Below are positions 16,828-25,305 of a stretch of DNA of 64,000 nt, in pieces. The DNA is from Caballeronia temeraria (GTDB lineage Bacteria > Pseudomonadota > Gammaproteobacteria > Burkholderiales > Burkholderiaceae). The number at the start of each line of letters is the position of its first letter. The stretch's first letter is position 1. Position numbers and translations under genes: made by a program. The stretch covers positions 35,195 through 99,194 of the forward strand of contig NZ_FCOI02000028.1 in the NCBI RefSeq assembly GCF_001544795.2, given 5' to 3'. The notes beneath the pieces were generated by a model. That model searched no databases and was not told the DNA's origin. It saw only the letters and a list, made by a program, of their open reading frames with translations.

Positions 16828-17336
16828 AGGGAAGCCGCGGCGCGCGCGGCGGTATCGTAGAGGCCGGAGGCATTGCGCATGAGTTGCGCGGCCTCGCCGA
16901 TCTGCTCGTTGGTGAGGCCGCTTTCGCGCAGCGTTTCGATGAGGCACGCCTCGCGCACTTCGCGATACTTGCCGCACAGCTCGCGCCCCGCCGGCGTCGC
17001 GGAAAAGAACACTTCCTTGCCGGATTTCTCGCTCTGCACATAACCGCGAGCGACGAGTTTCTTCAGTGCATACGTGGCAACGTGCGTGTCCTCGATGTTC
17101 AGCACGAAGCAGATGTCGGCGAGCTTCTTCTTGCGGTCGCGATGGCTCACGTGGTGCAGCAGCGACACTTCCACCGCCGTCATGTCCTTCGCGCCCGCCG
17201 CGGACATGCAGCGCACCATCCAGCGATTGAACGCGTTGCCCGCCATGATGAGGCCGTACTCGAACTCCGACAGTTCCGCGCTGGCTTCGGAGACGAGATG
17301 CTCGGACGAGACGATCTTGGTGGGATGGCGCGGCAT
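16824..17336 (-). CDS. MarR-like winged-helix transcriptional regulator
   Basis: A 170-residue protein with the winged-helix arrangement of MarR/YhfC-type regulators: VSLLHHVSHRDRKKKLADICFVLNIEDTHVATYALKKL as the helix-turn-helix, then the wing GYVQSEKSGKEVFFSATPAGRELC. The start at 17336 (MPRHPTK) avoids overlap with the divergent promoter region. It is divergent from pxpB with 183 bases between, so it is the obvious candidate regulator of the 5-oxoproline genes. Ligand unknown. Confidence 0.85.
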   Translation of the reverse strand: MPRHPTKIVSSEHLVSEASAELSEFEYGLIMAGNAFNRWMVRCMSAAGAKDMTAVEVSLLHHVSHRDRKKKLADICFVLNIEDTHVATYALKKLVARGYVQSEKSGKEVFFSATPAGRELCGKYREVREACLIETLRESGLTNEQIGEAAQLMRNASGLYDTAARAAASL

Positions 17337-17417
17337 GGCGGTGACCGGTTGAAGTGCGTTTAGGATGGATCGCAACGTCGGTTCGATGAGCGACGAAGCC
17401 CTCGGCAGAAACCTGTA

Positions 17418-17450
17418 TTGATAATTTCTTGATAATTTATTGACAATGTA
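17418..17450. promoter_or_regulatory. Three tandem 11-bp repeats in the marR-pxpB divergent promoter region
   Basis: TTGATAATTTC, TTGATAATTTA and TTGACAATGTA follow each other directly, placing one unit per helical turn. This suits cooperative binding of a regulator on one DNA face. The last unit gives a TTGACA -35 box on the plus strand. On the minus strand TTGTCA (17441-17446) is 17 bases from TATCAA (17418-17423), a plausible promoter for the regulator gene that the repeats would overlap. Confidence 0.5.
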
Positions 17451-17519
17451 ACATTCTGCGACGGTGCGGAGTTCATCGGATCGAACGAATTTCGCGCATC
17501 GCAAAGGCAAAGTTGACGC

Positions 17520-18173
17520 ATGACAAGACCACGTATCCATTCGCTCGGCGACACCGCGCTCGTGTGCGAAGCCGCGCCGCCCGCCACGCTCGACTGCCAG
17601 CGCCGCATCTGGGCGCTGGCGGAACACGCGCGTCTCATGCCGCACGTCGTCGAAGTCGTGCCGGGCATGAACAATCTGACGATCGTGTTCGATCCGCTGG
17701 AAGCGGACTACGAAACGCTCGCCGCGCAGCTCGAAAGCGGCTGGGACGCCGCCGAAGCCGCCGACATGCGGAGCGCCGAAATCGAGATTCCGGTGCGCTA
17801 CGGCGGCGCCGACGGCCCGGATCTCGCCGCGCTCGCGAGTCACACGGGCTTTTCCGTCGACGAAGTGGTGAAGCGGCATACGCAGGCCGAATACGTCGTG
17901 TTTTTTCTCGGCTTTCAGCCGGGCTTCGCCTATCTCGGCGGGCTCGACGCCGCGCTCGCGATGCCGCGCCGCGCCGAACCGCGTCTCGAAGTGCCGGCGG
18001 GATCGGTGGGAATCGGCGGGGCGCAGACGGGCATTTATCCGGCGGCGTCGCCGGGCGGCTGGCAGTTGCTCGGGCGCACCGAGCTGAAACTCTTCGATCC
18101 GGCCAGAAATCCGCCGACGCTCATGCAGCCCGGCGACCGCGTGCGCTTCACGGCGCTGGAGGTGCGCGCATGA
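17520..18173 (+). CDS. pxpB: 5-oxoprolinase subunit PxpB (KipI family)
   Basis: PxpB with PxpC and PxpA forms the ATP-dependent prokaryotic 5-oxoprolinase, which opens 5-oxoproline (pyroglutamate) to glutamate. The 217 residues contain the KipI-family core: IHSLGDTALV at the start, VVPGMNNLTIVFDP, FFLGFQPGFAYLGGL and GSVGIGGAQTGIYP. First gene of a tight operon; its stop overlaps pxpC as ATGA. Close to the divergent MarR-like regulator. Confidence 0.93.
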   Translation: MTRPRIHSLGDTALVCEAAPPATLDCQRRIWALAEHARLMPHVVEVVPGMNNLTIVFDPLEADYETLAAQLESGWDAAEAADMRSAEIEIPVRYGGADGPDLAALASHTGFSVDEVVKRHTQAEYVVFFLGFQPGFAYLGGLDAALAMPRRAEPRLEVPAGSVGIGGAQTGIYPAASPGGWQLLGRTELKLFDPARNPPTLMQPGDRVRFTALEVRA

Positions 18174-19210
18174 TCGACGTGATTCGCGCGGGCGTGCTCA
18201 CTTCCGTCCAGGATCTCGGCCGGCGCGGCTACCGGCATCTCGGCGTGAGTTCGGGCGGAGCGCTGGATGCGCTGTCGCTGGAAATCGGCAATCGCATCGT
18301 CGGGAACCGGCCGGACGCGGCGGGCATCGAGATCACGTTCGGGCCGACGGTGCTGCGCTTCAAGCACGCGACGCGCATTGCCATCACTGGAACCGATTTC
18401 GGCGCGACGCTCGACGACAAACCGGTGTATTCGTGGTGGAGCCTGCCGGTGCGCGCGGGCCAGGAGCTGACGCTGCGCGCGGCGAAGCGCGGCATGCGCT
18501 GCTACGTGGCGATCGCGGGCGGCATCGACGTTCTGCCGATGCTCGGCTCGCGCTCGACCGATCTCGCCGCGTGCTTCGGCGGCCTCGGCGGGCGGGCGCT
18601 GCGCGACGGCGACCGCTTGCCGGTCGGCGTGCCGCAGCCGCACAAGGGCATTGCGTTTTCGCCGGAAGAACCCGCGTTCGGCGTGAAGGCGCCGGCGTGG
18701 TGCAAGTTCGTGCTCGTCGACGAACCCGTGCGGCGCGGGCGCCATTCGCCGAGCCTCGCGTGGGCGGTGCCGATACGCGCGCTGCGCGGTCCGGAATATG
18801 CGAGTTTCAGCGACGCCGCGCAGCACGGTTTCTGGAACCAGGAATGGACCATCACGCCGAACAGCAACCGCATGGGCTTTCGCCTCGCGGGCGTGGCGCT
18901 GGAGCGGCGCGAGAAGATCGAACTGCTGTCGCATGCCGTGTTGCCCGGCACGATCCAGGTGCCGCCGAACGGCCAGCCGATCGTCCTGATGGGCGACGCG
19001 CAGACCACGGGCGGCTATCCGAAGATCGGCGCGGTCATCAAGGCGGATGTGTGGAAGCTCGCGCAAGTGCGGTTGAACGGTGGTGTGCGTTTCATCGAGA
19101 CGTCCGTGGAAGAGGCGCGTCACGCGCTCGCCGATGAACGTCAGTACGTGAGCCAGGTGGAAACGGCCATCGCGATGCACGAGGAGCGCGTCGCGCGTGC
19201 CGGCGCATGA
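18170..19210 (+). CDS. pxpC: 5-oxoprolinase subunit PxpC (KipA family, biotin-dependent carboxyltransferase-like)
   Basis: A 346-residue KipA-family protein starting MIDVIRAGVLTSVQDLGRRG, with the family motifs GVSSGGALD, GIEITFGPT, LRGPEYASF, NSNRMGFRLAG and GDAQTTGGYPKIG. It partners PxpB and PxpA in pyroglutamate hydrolysis. The start is set by the ATGA overlap with pxpB. The frame of this gene is open back to 17513, but that upstream part is only the shadow of pxpB. Annotated in many genomes as urea amidolyase-like or allophanate hydrolase subunit 2, an older misnomer. Confidence 0.93.
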   Translation: MIDVIRAGVLTSVQDLGRRGYRHLGVSSGGALDALSLEIGNRIVGNRPDAAGIEITFGPTVLRFKHATRIAITGTDFGATLDDKPVYSWWSLPVRAGQELTLRAAKRGMRCYVAIAGGIDVLPMLGSRSTDLAACFGGLGGRALRDGDRLPVGVPQPHKGIAFSPEEPAFGVKAPAWCKFVLVDEPVRRGRHSPSLAWAVPIRALRGPEYASFSDAAQHGFWNQEWTITPNSNRMGFRLAGVALERREKIELLSHAVLPGTIQVPPNGQPIVLMGDAQTTGGYPKIGAVIKADVWKLAQVRLNGGVRFIETSVEEARHALADERQYVSQVETAIAMHEERVARAGA

Positions 19211-19274
19211 CACGCAAGCCGCGCGGACGACGCGGCGCATCACACTCAACATCCAACGGAACGACTGCAAAATC

Positions 19275-20024
19275 ATGGAAATCGATCTCAATGCCGATCT
19301 CGGCGAAGGCTGCGGCACCGACGAAGCACTGCTCGATCTCGTGAGTTCCGCGAACATCGCGTGCGGCTGGCATGCGGGCGGCGCCACCGCGATGCGCGAC
19401 TGCGTGCGCTGGGCCGTGGAGAAAGGCGTGGCCATCGGCGCGCATCCGAGCTTCAACGATCCCGAGAACTTCGGCCGCAAGGAAATGGATCTGCCGCCGG
19501 AGGAAATCTACGCGGGCGTGCTGTATCAGCTCGGCGCGCTTTCGGCGATCGCGCAGGCGGAAGGCGGGCGCATCGCGCACGTGAAGCCGCACGGCGCGCT
19601 CTACAACCAGGCGGCGAGAAGCACGGAAATCGCCGATGCCATCGTTTCCGCCGTGCACGACTTCGATCCGTCGCTGCTCGTGTTCGGGCTCGCGAACAGC
19701 GAGTTCATCGAAGCGGCGCGGCGCGCGGGGCTGATCGCGATCGAAGAAGTGTTCGCGGATCGCGGTTATCGGGCGGACGGTTCGCTCGTGCCGCGCAAGG
19801 AGCCGGGCGCCCTGCTCGACGACGAAAACGTCGTGCTCGACCGCACTCTCGCGATGGTGCGCGAGCAGCGCGTGAAGGCCGTGTCGGGCGAATGGGTGCC
19901 GCTCAACGCGCAGACGATCTGCCTGCACGGCGACGGCGCGCACGCGCTGGAATTCGCACGACGCATTCGCGGCGCGCTGGCCGATGCGGGCATCGAAGTC
20001 CGCGCCGCGCACGCCGCCGCCTGA
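19275..20024 (+). CDS. pxpA: 5-oxoprolinase subunit PxpA (LamB/YcsF family)
   Basis: A 249-residue LamB/YcsF protein. Family hallmarks are LNADLGEGCG at the N-terminus, SSANIACGWHAG, VAIGAHPSFND, HVKPHGALYN and FADRGYRADGSLVPR. It is the third subunit of the ATP-dependent 5-oxoprolinase. The start at 19275 matches homologues; there are 64 bases after the pxpC stop. A strong terminator follows, so the two downstream membrane protein genes may have extra control. Confidence 0.94.
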   Translation: MEIDLNADLGEGCGTDEALLDLVSSANIACGWHAGGATAMRDCVRWAVEKGVAIGAHPSFNDPENFGRKEMDLPPEEIYAGVLYQLGALSAIAQAEGGRIAHVKPHGALYNQAARSTEIADAIVSAVHDFDPSLLVFGLANSEFIEAARRAGLIAIEEVFADRGYRADGSLVPRKEPGALLDDENVVLDRTLAMVREQRVKAVSGEWVPLNAQTICLHGDGAHALEFARRIRGALADAGIEVRAAHAAA

Positions 20025-20043
20025 CGCGGTAGAAGAAGAATCG

Positions 20044-20069
20044 AACGCCCCGCCCCGCCGGGGCGTTTT
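20044..20069 (+). terminator. Rho-independent terminator after pxpA
   Basis: AACGCCCC pairs with GGGGCGTT around an 8-base loop and ends in TTTT, 20 bases after the pxpA stop. Confidence 0.8.
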
Positions 20070-20158
20070 AACGAGCGGCCAAGGCAGGTCGAAGAGCCGC
20101 GAGTAGTGAAACCACGCGCCCGAGGCGAGGCGCGACGTCAATATTGTTTGGAGAACTC

Positions 20159-20878
20159 ATGGCAACCCCTGTCAACTTGTGGCCGCTCATCGGCGTGGCC
20201 GTCATCATCGTAGGCTTCGTGCTGCGCTTCAATCCGATGCTGATCGTCGCGGCCGCCGCGATCATCACCGGCTTTGCGGCGCACTTTCCCATCGAAAAAA
20301 TCCTGACCGCGATCGGAACCGGCTTTCTCAAGACGCGCAACATTCCGCTCATCATCCTGTTGCCGCTGGCGGTGATCGGCCTGCTCGAACGGCACGGCCT
20401 GCGCGAACGCGCGCAGATGTGGATTTCGAGCATCAAGGCCGCGACGGCCGGGCGTCTGCTGATCGTCTATCTGTTCGTGCGGGAGATCACGGCGGCGGTC
20501 GGTCTGACGGGTCTCGGCGGTCATCCGCAGATGGTGCGCCCGCTGCTCGCGCCGATGGCCGAAGGCGCCACCGAAGCACGTTACGGCAAGCTCTCCGACG
20601 CGACGCGCCACAAATTGCGCGCGTACTCGGCGGCGACCGACAACGTGGGCCTGTTCTTCGGCGAGGACATTTTCGTGGCGTTCGGCGCGATCGTGCTGAT
20701 GGTCACGTTCCTGAAGGAAGCGGGCATCGTCGTGGAGCCGATGCACGTGGCCGTGTGGGGCATTCCCACGGCGATCTGCGCGTTCCTGATCCACGGCTTC
20801 CGGCTGTGGCTGCTCGACCGCAGGCTCGCGCGCGAGCTCGACGCGCTCACGCGCAACGTCGCGGGAGAAAAAGCATGA
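20159..20878 (+). CDS. DUF969 family membrane protein, probable transporter subunit
   Basis: A 239-residue membrane protein with about six hydrophobic segments (WPLIGVAVIIVGFVL, MLIVAAAAIITGFAA, IPLIILLPLAVIGLL, VAFGAIVLMVTF and others). The motif VGLTGLGGHPQMVRPLLAPM is typical of DUF969. The ATG at 20159 has GGAGA five bases ahead and is preferred over an in-frame start at 20144. It is coupled to the DUF979 gene by overlap. DUF969/DUF979 pairs resemble permeases split in two; lying behind pxpBCA, uptake of pyroglutamate or a related compound is the likely role (inference). Confidence 0.85.
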   Translation: MATPVNLWPLIGVAVIIVGFVLRFNPMLIVAAAAIITGFAAHFPIEKILTAIGTGFLKTRNIPLIILLPLAVIGLLERHGLRERAQMWISSIKAATAGRLLIVYLFVREITAAVGLTGLGGHPQMVRPLLAPMAEGATEARYGKLSDATRHKLRAYSAATDNVGLFFGEDIFVAFGAIVLMVTFLKEAGIVVEPMHVAVWGIPTAICAFLIHGFRLWLLDRRLARELDALTRNVAGEKA

Positions 20879-21831
20879 CGCTCACGATCAACTATCTGTT
20901 CTATCTCGTCGGCATCATCCTGCTGGTGGTCGGCGGGATGATCATCACGGACAAGTCGCATCCGCGGCGGCTGACCGCGGGCGGCTTCTGGCTGATCTAC
21001 GCGCTGATCTTTCTTGCCGGCGACTGGATTCCGGTGACGGTGGTCGGCGTGCTCGTCGTGGCGATGGCACTGATCGCGGGCTTCGGCGGCGTGACCGGCG
21101 CGAAGCCGAAAATGCTTTCCGATGAAACGCGCCGTCAGAGCGCCGTGCGTCTGGGCAACAAGCTTTTCGTGCCGGCGCTGACGATTCCCGTTGTTACGGT
21201 CATTCTCACGTTGGGCGCGAAATATCTCGTGTTCGGCGGCGTGCCGCTGATCGAGTTGAAGAACGTGACGCTGATCGGCTTCGGCGTCGGATGCGTGATC
21301 GCGCTCGCGATCGCGTGCGTGATGACGCGCGATACCGTCGGCCAGTCGATGCGCGAAACGCGCCGTCTCATCGATGCGCTCTCGTGGGCCGCCGTGCTGC
21401 CGCAGATGCTCGGCATGCTCGGGCTCGTGTTCTCCGATGCGGGCGTCGGCAAGGCGGTCGCGCATGTGACGACGGCTTACGTCAACCTGGATTACCGGCT
21501 CGTGGCGGTGGCCGTGTATGTCGTCGGCATGGCGCTTTTCACGATGGTCATGGGCAATGGTTTTGCCGCGTTTCCGGTGATGACGGGTGGCGTCGGCGTG
21601 CCGATTCTCGTCGGCGTATTCCACGGCAATCCCGCGACGATGGCCGCGATCGGGATGTTTTCGGGATATTGCGGCACGCTCATGACACCGATGGCCGCGA
21701 ACTTCAATATCGTGCCGGCGGCGTTGCTGGAATTGCCGGATAAGAATGCGGTGATCAAGGTGCAGGTGCCGACGGCGGTGACGCTTTTGGTGGCTAATGT
21801 ATTTTTGCTTAATTGGTTGATGTTTATCTGA
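20875..21831 (+). CDS. DUF979 family membrane protein, probable transporter subunit
   Basis: A 318-residue protein with about nine membrane segments. It starts MTLTINYLFYLVGIILLVVGG; the region near the C-terminus carries MGNGFAAFPVMTGGVG and FSGYCGTLMTPMAANFNIVPAALL, typical of DUF979 and reminiscent of ion-coupled permeases of the DctM/GntP type. It overlaps the DUF969 stop as ATGA, so the two are translated together and probably form one complex in the inner membrane. Confidence 0.87.
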   Translation: MTLTINYLFYLVGIILLVVGGMIITDKSHPRRLTAGGFWLIYALIFLAGDWIPVTVVGVLVVAMALIAGFGGVTGAKPKMLSDETRRQSAVRLGNKLFVPALTIPVVTVILTLGAKYLVFGGVPLIELKNVTLIGFGVGCVIALAIACVMTRDTVGQSMRETRRLIDALSWAAVLPQMLGMLGLVFSDAGVGKAVAHVTTAYVNLDYRLVAVAVYVVGMALFTMVMGNGFAAFPVMTGGVGVPILVGVFHGNPATMAAIGMFSGYCGTLMTPMAANFNIVPAALLELPDKNAVIKVQVPTAVTLLVANVFLLNWLMFI

Positions 21832-22303
21832 ATGAATAGATAAATGTAAGATAAAGATATCTAGCGTGAGAAAACTTTAGCGTACTTCAGGTAAATTTCC
21901 TGAGTACGCTTTTTTATTTTCCAAACGCTCCCCTTCGGCTGCGGACGCCCGTCCGGCTTACCTTACAGGCAAACACACCGTCGCACTTGAAAGGCTACGG
22001 CGCTCGCCTGCGCGCAAATTACGCCTTCCATTCTTCAGGATATTGCAACCTTTCGACCGAAGCGTGCAGATGCAGCAATTAGGACGGCGCTTATATCTGC
22101 CGAACGGCTGCTTGATAGAGACTCCTATGCCTTGGTCAGCGATCCGAGATTGTTTCCGTTCCCCCCAATATTCGCGGTTTAAATGTTCCGCGGATGCCGC
22201 AAACGGTCCTCGAATCGCAACGCAATTACCCCGACCCGGAATTAGTTCGATGTCTTCTCCTTCGTGAGCGGCAGGCGAACCGCTGTTCCGCCTTTAGTCC
22301 GCC
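21832..22303. other. Intergenic region between DUF979 and the exopolysaccharide cluster
   Basis: About 470 bases. The first 85 hold the DUF979 terminator. The rest must contain the promoter of the exopolysaccharide operon; no clear -35/-10 pair, ops/JUMPstart element or operator could be picked out by eye. Small open frames here have no recognisable content. Confidence 0.5.
21880..21916 (+). terminator. Rho-independent terminator after the DUF969-DUF979 genes
   Basis: GCGTACTTCAGG pairs with CCTGAGTACGC (one bulged T) around a 7-base loop and runs directly into TTTTTTATTTT. Confidence 0.9.
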
Positions 22304-23677
22304 ATGCGATTGCCGAGTTATTTCCGTTTCAATAACGCACCCGCGGGTCGTCATCTCACGTTGCGACTCATCGAAAGCATTTTCGTCGCGATCTGCGCGA
22401 TGGTCATGCACAGGCATGCCGAAGGCAGTGCTCTGGCGGCCTATCGCAGCACGGCTGTCGCACTCACGATCATCTACGCGTGGTGCGCGATGGATGCAAA
22501 CCCGACGCCACGCGCGACGCCGGTTCGGGGCGCGCTTTTGACGGCGCTCGGCTGGGTGTTCTGCGAAGCCCTGGCCGTGGGAACGGTCAAGCTGATGCAT
22601 CCGGACTACGAGCCGTCGCTTCGATCCTTCGCGGGCCTGGCGGCGTTGACGGCGGCCGGCATCTTCGCGTGCAGGATCGCCCGTGCGCCCGGCACGCGCG
22701 TCCACTCGGTGGCGGTCGTCGGACGCGGCGATCATTGCGCTGTCCTCATGCGCAACCTCGACGCGATGCGCGAGCCGATTTACCGGATCGAGGCGCAATT
22801 CGAGACGGGCGGCGAGGCAGCGGCGCCGCTCGACGGCGTGCAGCGCTTTTCCGACATCGCGGCGTTCGTATCGCATTTGCGAGCGCAGCGAATCGACGAA
22901 CTGTGGCTCGCCTTGCCGCTCACCGATGAAGACGCGCTGCATCGTTTCATCGATGCGTTCCGCAATGAACTGGTGAACATCCGCTTCATCCCGGACGTGA
23001 GCAACCTGACGCGCTTCCAGAGCGGCACGGTCGATCTCGACGGCGCGCTCGCGATCAACCTCGTTGCCTCGCCGCTCAATGCGGACGCACTCGCCGTCAA
23101 GACGATTTTCGACCGTGTGTTTGCCGCCTGCGCGATTCTCGCAAGCTCGCCGGTGCTGCTCGCGATCGCGCTTGCCGTCAAGCTCTCGTCGCCGGGACCG
23201 GTGCTGTTCAGACAGTTGCGCCGGGGCGCGAGCGGAAAGCCGTTCGAGATCTACAAATTCCGCACGATGCGCATGCACGCGGCGGGCGACGGCGTCGTCG
23301 TCCAGGCCACGCGCGGCGATCCGCGCATCACTCGTGTCGGCGCCTTTCTGCGCCGCACGAGCCTCGACGAACTGCCGCAATTCCTCAACGTGCTACGCGG
23401 CGAGATGTCGGTCGTCGGGCCGCGCCCGCATGCCATCGAGCATGACGCGCTTTATCAGGACATCGTCGACGACTACATCCATCGCTATCGCATCAGGCCG
23501 GGCATCACCGGCTGGGCGCAGATCAACGGTCTGCGCGGCGAGACCGATTCCATCGAAAAGATGCAGCGGCGTGTCGAACACGATCTCTATTACCTCAGCA
23601 ACTGGTCGTTTGCGCTCGACATGCGCATCGTGCTCGCGACCATCGTGCGGGGATTCGTACATCGCAATGCGTATTGA
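22304..23677 (+). CDS. Undecaprenyl-phosphate hexose-1-phosphate transferase (WcaJ/WbaP-like), initiating EPS synthesis
   Basis: A 457-residue polyprenyl glycosylphosphotransferase that loads the first sugar phosphate onto undecaprenyl phosphate at the inner membrane. The N-terminal 115 residues have several membrane segments, then a CoA-binding-like domain (SVAVVGRGDHCAVLMRNLD). After the re-entrant hydrophobic segment near 270 comes the catalytic domain: KLSSPGPVLFRQLRRG, FEIYKFRTM, TSLDELPQFLNVLRGEMS, VGPRPH and RYRIRPGITGWAQINGLRG. First gene of the exopolysaccharide cluster. Which hexose it uses cannot be told from sequence. Confidence 0.92.
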   Translation: MRLPSYFRFNNAPAGRHLTLRLIESIFVAICAMVMHRHAEGSALAAYRSTAVALTIIYAWCAMDANPTPRATPVRGALLTALGWVFCEALAVGTVKLMHPDYEPSLRSFAGLAALTAAGIFACRIARAPGTRVHSVAVVGRGDHCAVLMRNLDAMREPIYRIEAQFETGGEAAAPLDGVQRFSDIAAFVSHLRAQRIDELWLALPLTDEDALHRFIDAFRNELVNIRFIPDVSNLTRFQSGTVDLDGALAINLVASPLNADALAVKTIFDRVFAACAILASSPVLLAIALAVKLSSPGPVLFRQLRRGASGKPFEIYKFRTMRMHAAGDGVVVQATRGDPRITRVGAFLRRTSLDELPQFLNVLRGEMSVVGPRPHAIEHDALYQDIVDDYIHRYRIRPGITGWAQINGLRGETDSIEKMQRRVEHDLYYLSNWSFALDMRIVLATIVRGFVHRNAY

Positions 23678-23692
23678 CGCGCAGGACCCATC

Positions 23693-24871
23693 ATGAAGCA
23701 ATCGATTGAACGCGTTCGCCCTACGTCGTGGCGCGCCTCGTTTCCACGGACGGCATTGACCCTCGCGCTGACGGCCTTGCTTGGTGCTTGCGCGGCCGCG
23801 CCAGGCTTTCGCATGCCGGTGAGCGCCGATCCGGCGACGAGCGCGAGCGAAGCCGGCACGCACGTCGAAGCCACTGCGGCGACGCCCGCAATTCCCGTCA
23901 CGGAACTCGATCTCGCGGTCGTGAAACGCTTTGCGGGGCAACGCAAGGCGCGTCTGGATCAGCAGGTGACGCAGCTTTTCGGCGCACCGCAAACCTACAC
24001 GGTCGGTACGGGCGACGTGCTGCAGATCGTGGTCTGGGATCACCCGGAACTCGCGGCGGCGGCCGGTCCGGGCCAGTCTCAGTTGCCTGCGAAGCCGAGC
24101 GATCCGGCGGCGGGCTTCGTCGTCGATCAGAAGGGCAACCTGCGTTTCCCGTATGCAGGGACGATCGCGGTCGCCGGACTGCGCACCGATGAGATTCAGC
24201 AGAAGCTGACCACGGCGCTTTCGACGTATCTCGTGAAACCGCAGGTGACGGTGCGCATGGCGTCGTATCGCGCCCGCCAGGTGTATGTCGATGGTCAGGT
24301 GCACAGCCCCGGCGCGCTCTCGCTGACGGACGTGCCGCTCAGCTTCTACGACGCGATCGCGCGCGCGGGCGGCTTCAGCGACAACGCCGATCAGAGCGAT
24401 GTGGTGCTGGTGCGCGGCGGTGTTTCGCATCGGATCGACGTGCCGCAACTGCTCGCGCAAGGGCTCAATCCGTCGAAGCTGTATCTGAAGTCGGGCGATC
24501 TGCTGCGTGTCACTTCGCGCGACGACAACATCGTCTATGTGATGGGCGAAGTGAACAAGCCGGGCTCGGCCACGCCGCGTCGCGACGGCCGCATGTCGCT
24601 AGCGGATGCGCTCGCGCAGGCGGGCAGCATCAATTCGAACACGGCCGACACCGCGCAGATGTTCGTGATCCGCCCGGGCGACGACGCGCCGCAAGTGTTC
24701 CATCTGGATAGCCGTTCGCCCGTCTCGATGCTCGTGGCGAATGAGTTCGAGCTGCAGCCGAAGGACGTCGTTTATGTCGACGGTAACGGTCTCGTGCGCT
24801 TCAACCGCGTGATCAGTCTGTTGATGCCGCTGATCAGCTCTGGGCTTACGGCTGGGGTGATCGCGAAATGA
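23693..24871 (+). CDS. Polysaccharide export outer-membrane lipoprotein, Wza/BceE-like
   Basis: A 392-residue secreted lipoprotein with signal peptide LTLALTALLGACAAAP (lipobox LGAC). The polysaccharide export (PES) domain starts with YTVGTGDVLQIVVWDHPEL near residue 103, followed by SLBB-type beta-grasp domains (RQVYVDGQVHSPGALSLTD, NIVYVMGEVNKPGSATPRRDG). Wza homologues form the outer-membrane export channel. It lies 15 bases behind the initiating transferase and overlaps the phosphatase gene by 4 bases. Confidence 0.93.
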   Translation: MKQSIERVRPTSWRASFPRTALTLALTALLGACAAAPGFRMPVSADPATSASEAGTHVEATAATPAIPVTELDLAVVKRFAGQRKARLDQQVTQLFGAPQTYTVGTGDVLQIVVWDHPELAAAAGPGQSQLPAKPSDPAAGFVVDQKGNLRFPYAGTIAVAGLRTDEIQQKLTTALSTYLVKPQVTVRMASYRARQVYVDGQVHSPGALSLTDVPLSFYDAIARAGGFSDNADQSDVVLVRGGVSHRIDVPQLLAQGLNPSKLYLKSGDLLRVTSRDDNIVYVMGEVNKPGSATPRRDGRMSLADALAQAGSINSNTADTAQMFVIRPGDDAPQVFHLDSRSPVSMLVANEFELQPKDVVYVDGNGLVRFNRVISLLMPLISSGLTAGVIAK

Positions 24872-25305
24872 TCCGGTCGGTTTTGATGGTGTGCGAGGGA
24901 AACATCTGCCGCAGCCCGATGGCCGCGGCCCTGCTTGCGCGTGAGTTGCCTGAGCTCGAGGTCACGTCGGCGGGCACGCATGCGGTGGTGGGGGCGGGTG
25001 CGGATGCGGTGATCGTCGAGATCGCGCAGGCGCACGGCCTTGCACTCGATACGCACGTCGCAACCCAACTCGATGCTTCCCGCGCGCAGGCCGCGGATCT
25101 GATTCTCACGATGACACAGGCGCAGCGCCAGTGGATCGAGTCCAACTGGCCGTCGCTGCGCGGCAAGGTGTTCCGGCTTTGCGATGAAGAACGCGTCGAC
25201 GTAATGGATCCGTATAGACGCCACCGCGCAGTGTTTGACCTGGCCTTCGTCCAGATCCGGGGTGGCATCTCGCAATGGAGCCGCAGTCTGGCGGCGCAAC
25301 GATGA
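24868..25305 (+). CDS. Low-molecular-weight protein-tyrosine phosphatase, Wzb/BceD-like
   Basis: A 145-residue phosphatase with the P-loop C9-x5-R15 (VCEGNICRSP) and the catalytic acid D114 in MDPYRR. It would dephosphorylate the tyrosine kinase encoded next and so keep polymerisation cycling. Start and stop both overlap neighbours (ATGA on each side), so export protein, phosphatase and kinase are translationally coupled, as usual in Wza-Wzb-Wzc sets. Confidence 0.94.
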   Translation: MIRSVLMVCEGNICRSPMAAALLARELPELEVTSAGTHAVVGAGADAVIVEIAQAHGLALDTHVATQLDASRAQAADLILTMTQAQRQWIESNWPSLRGKVFRLCDEERVDVMDPYRRHRAVFDLAFVQIRGGISQWSRSLAAQR

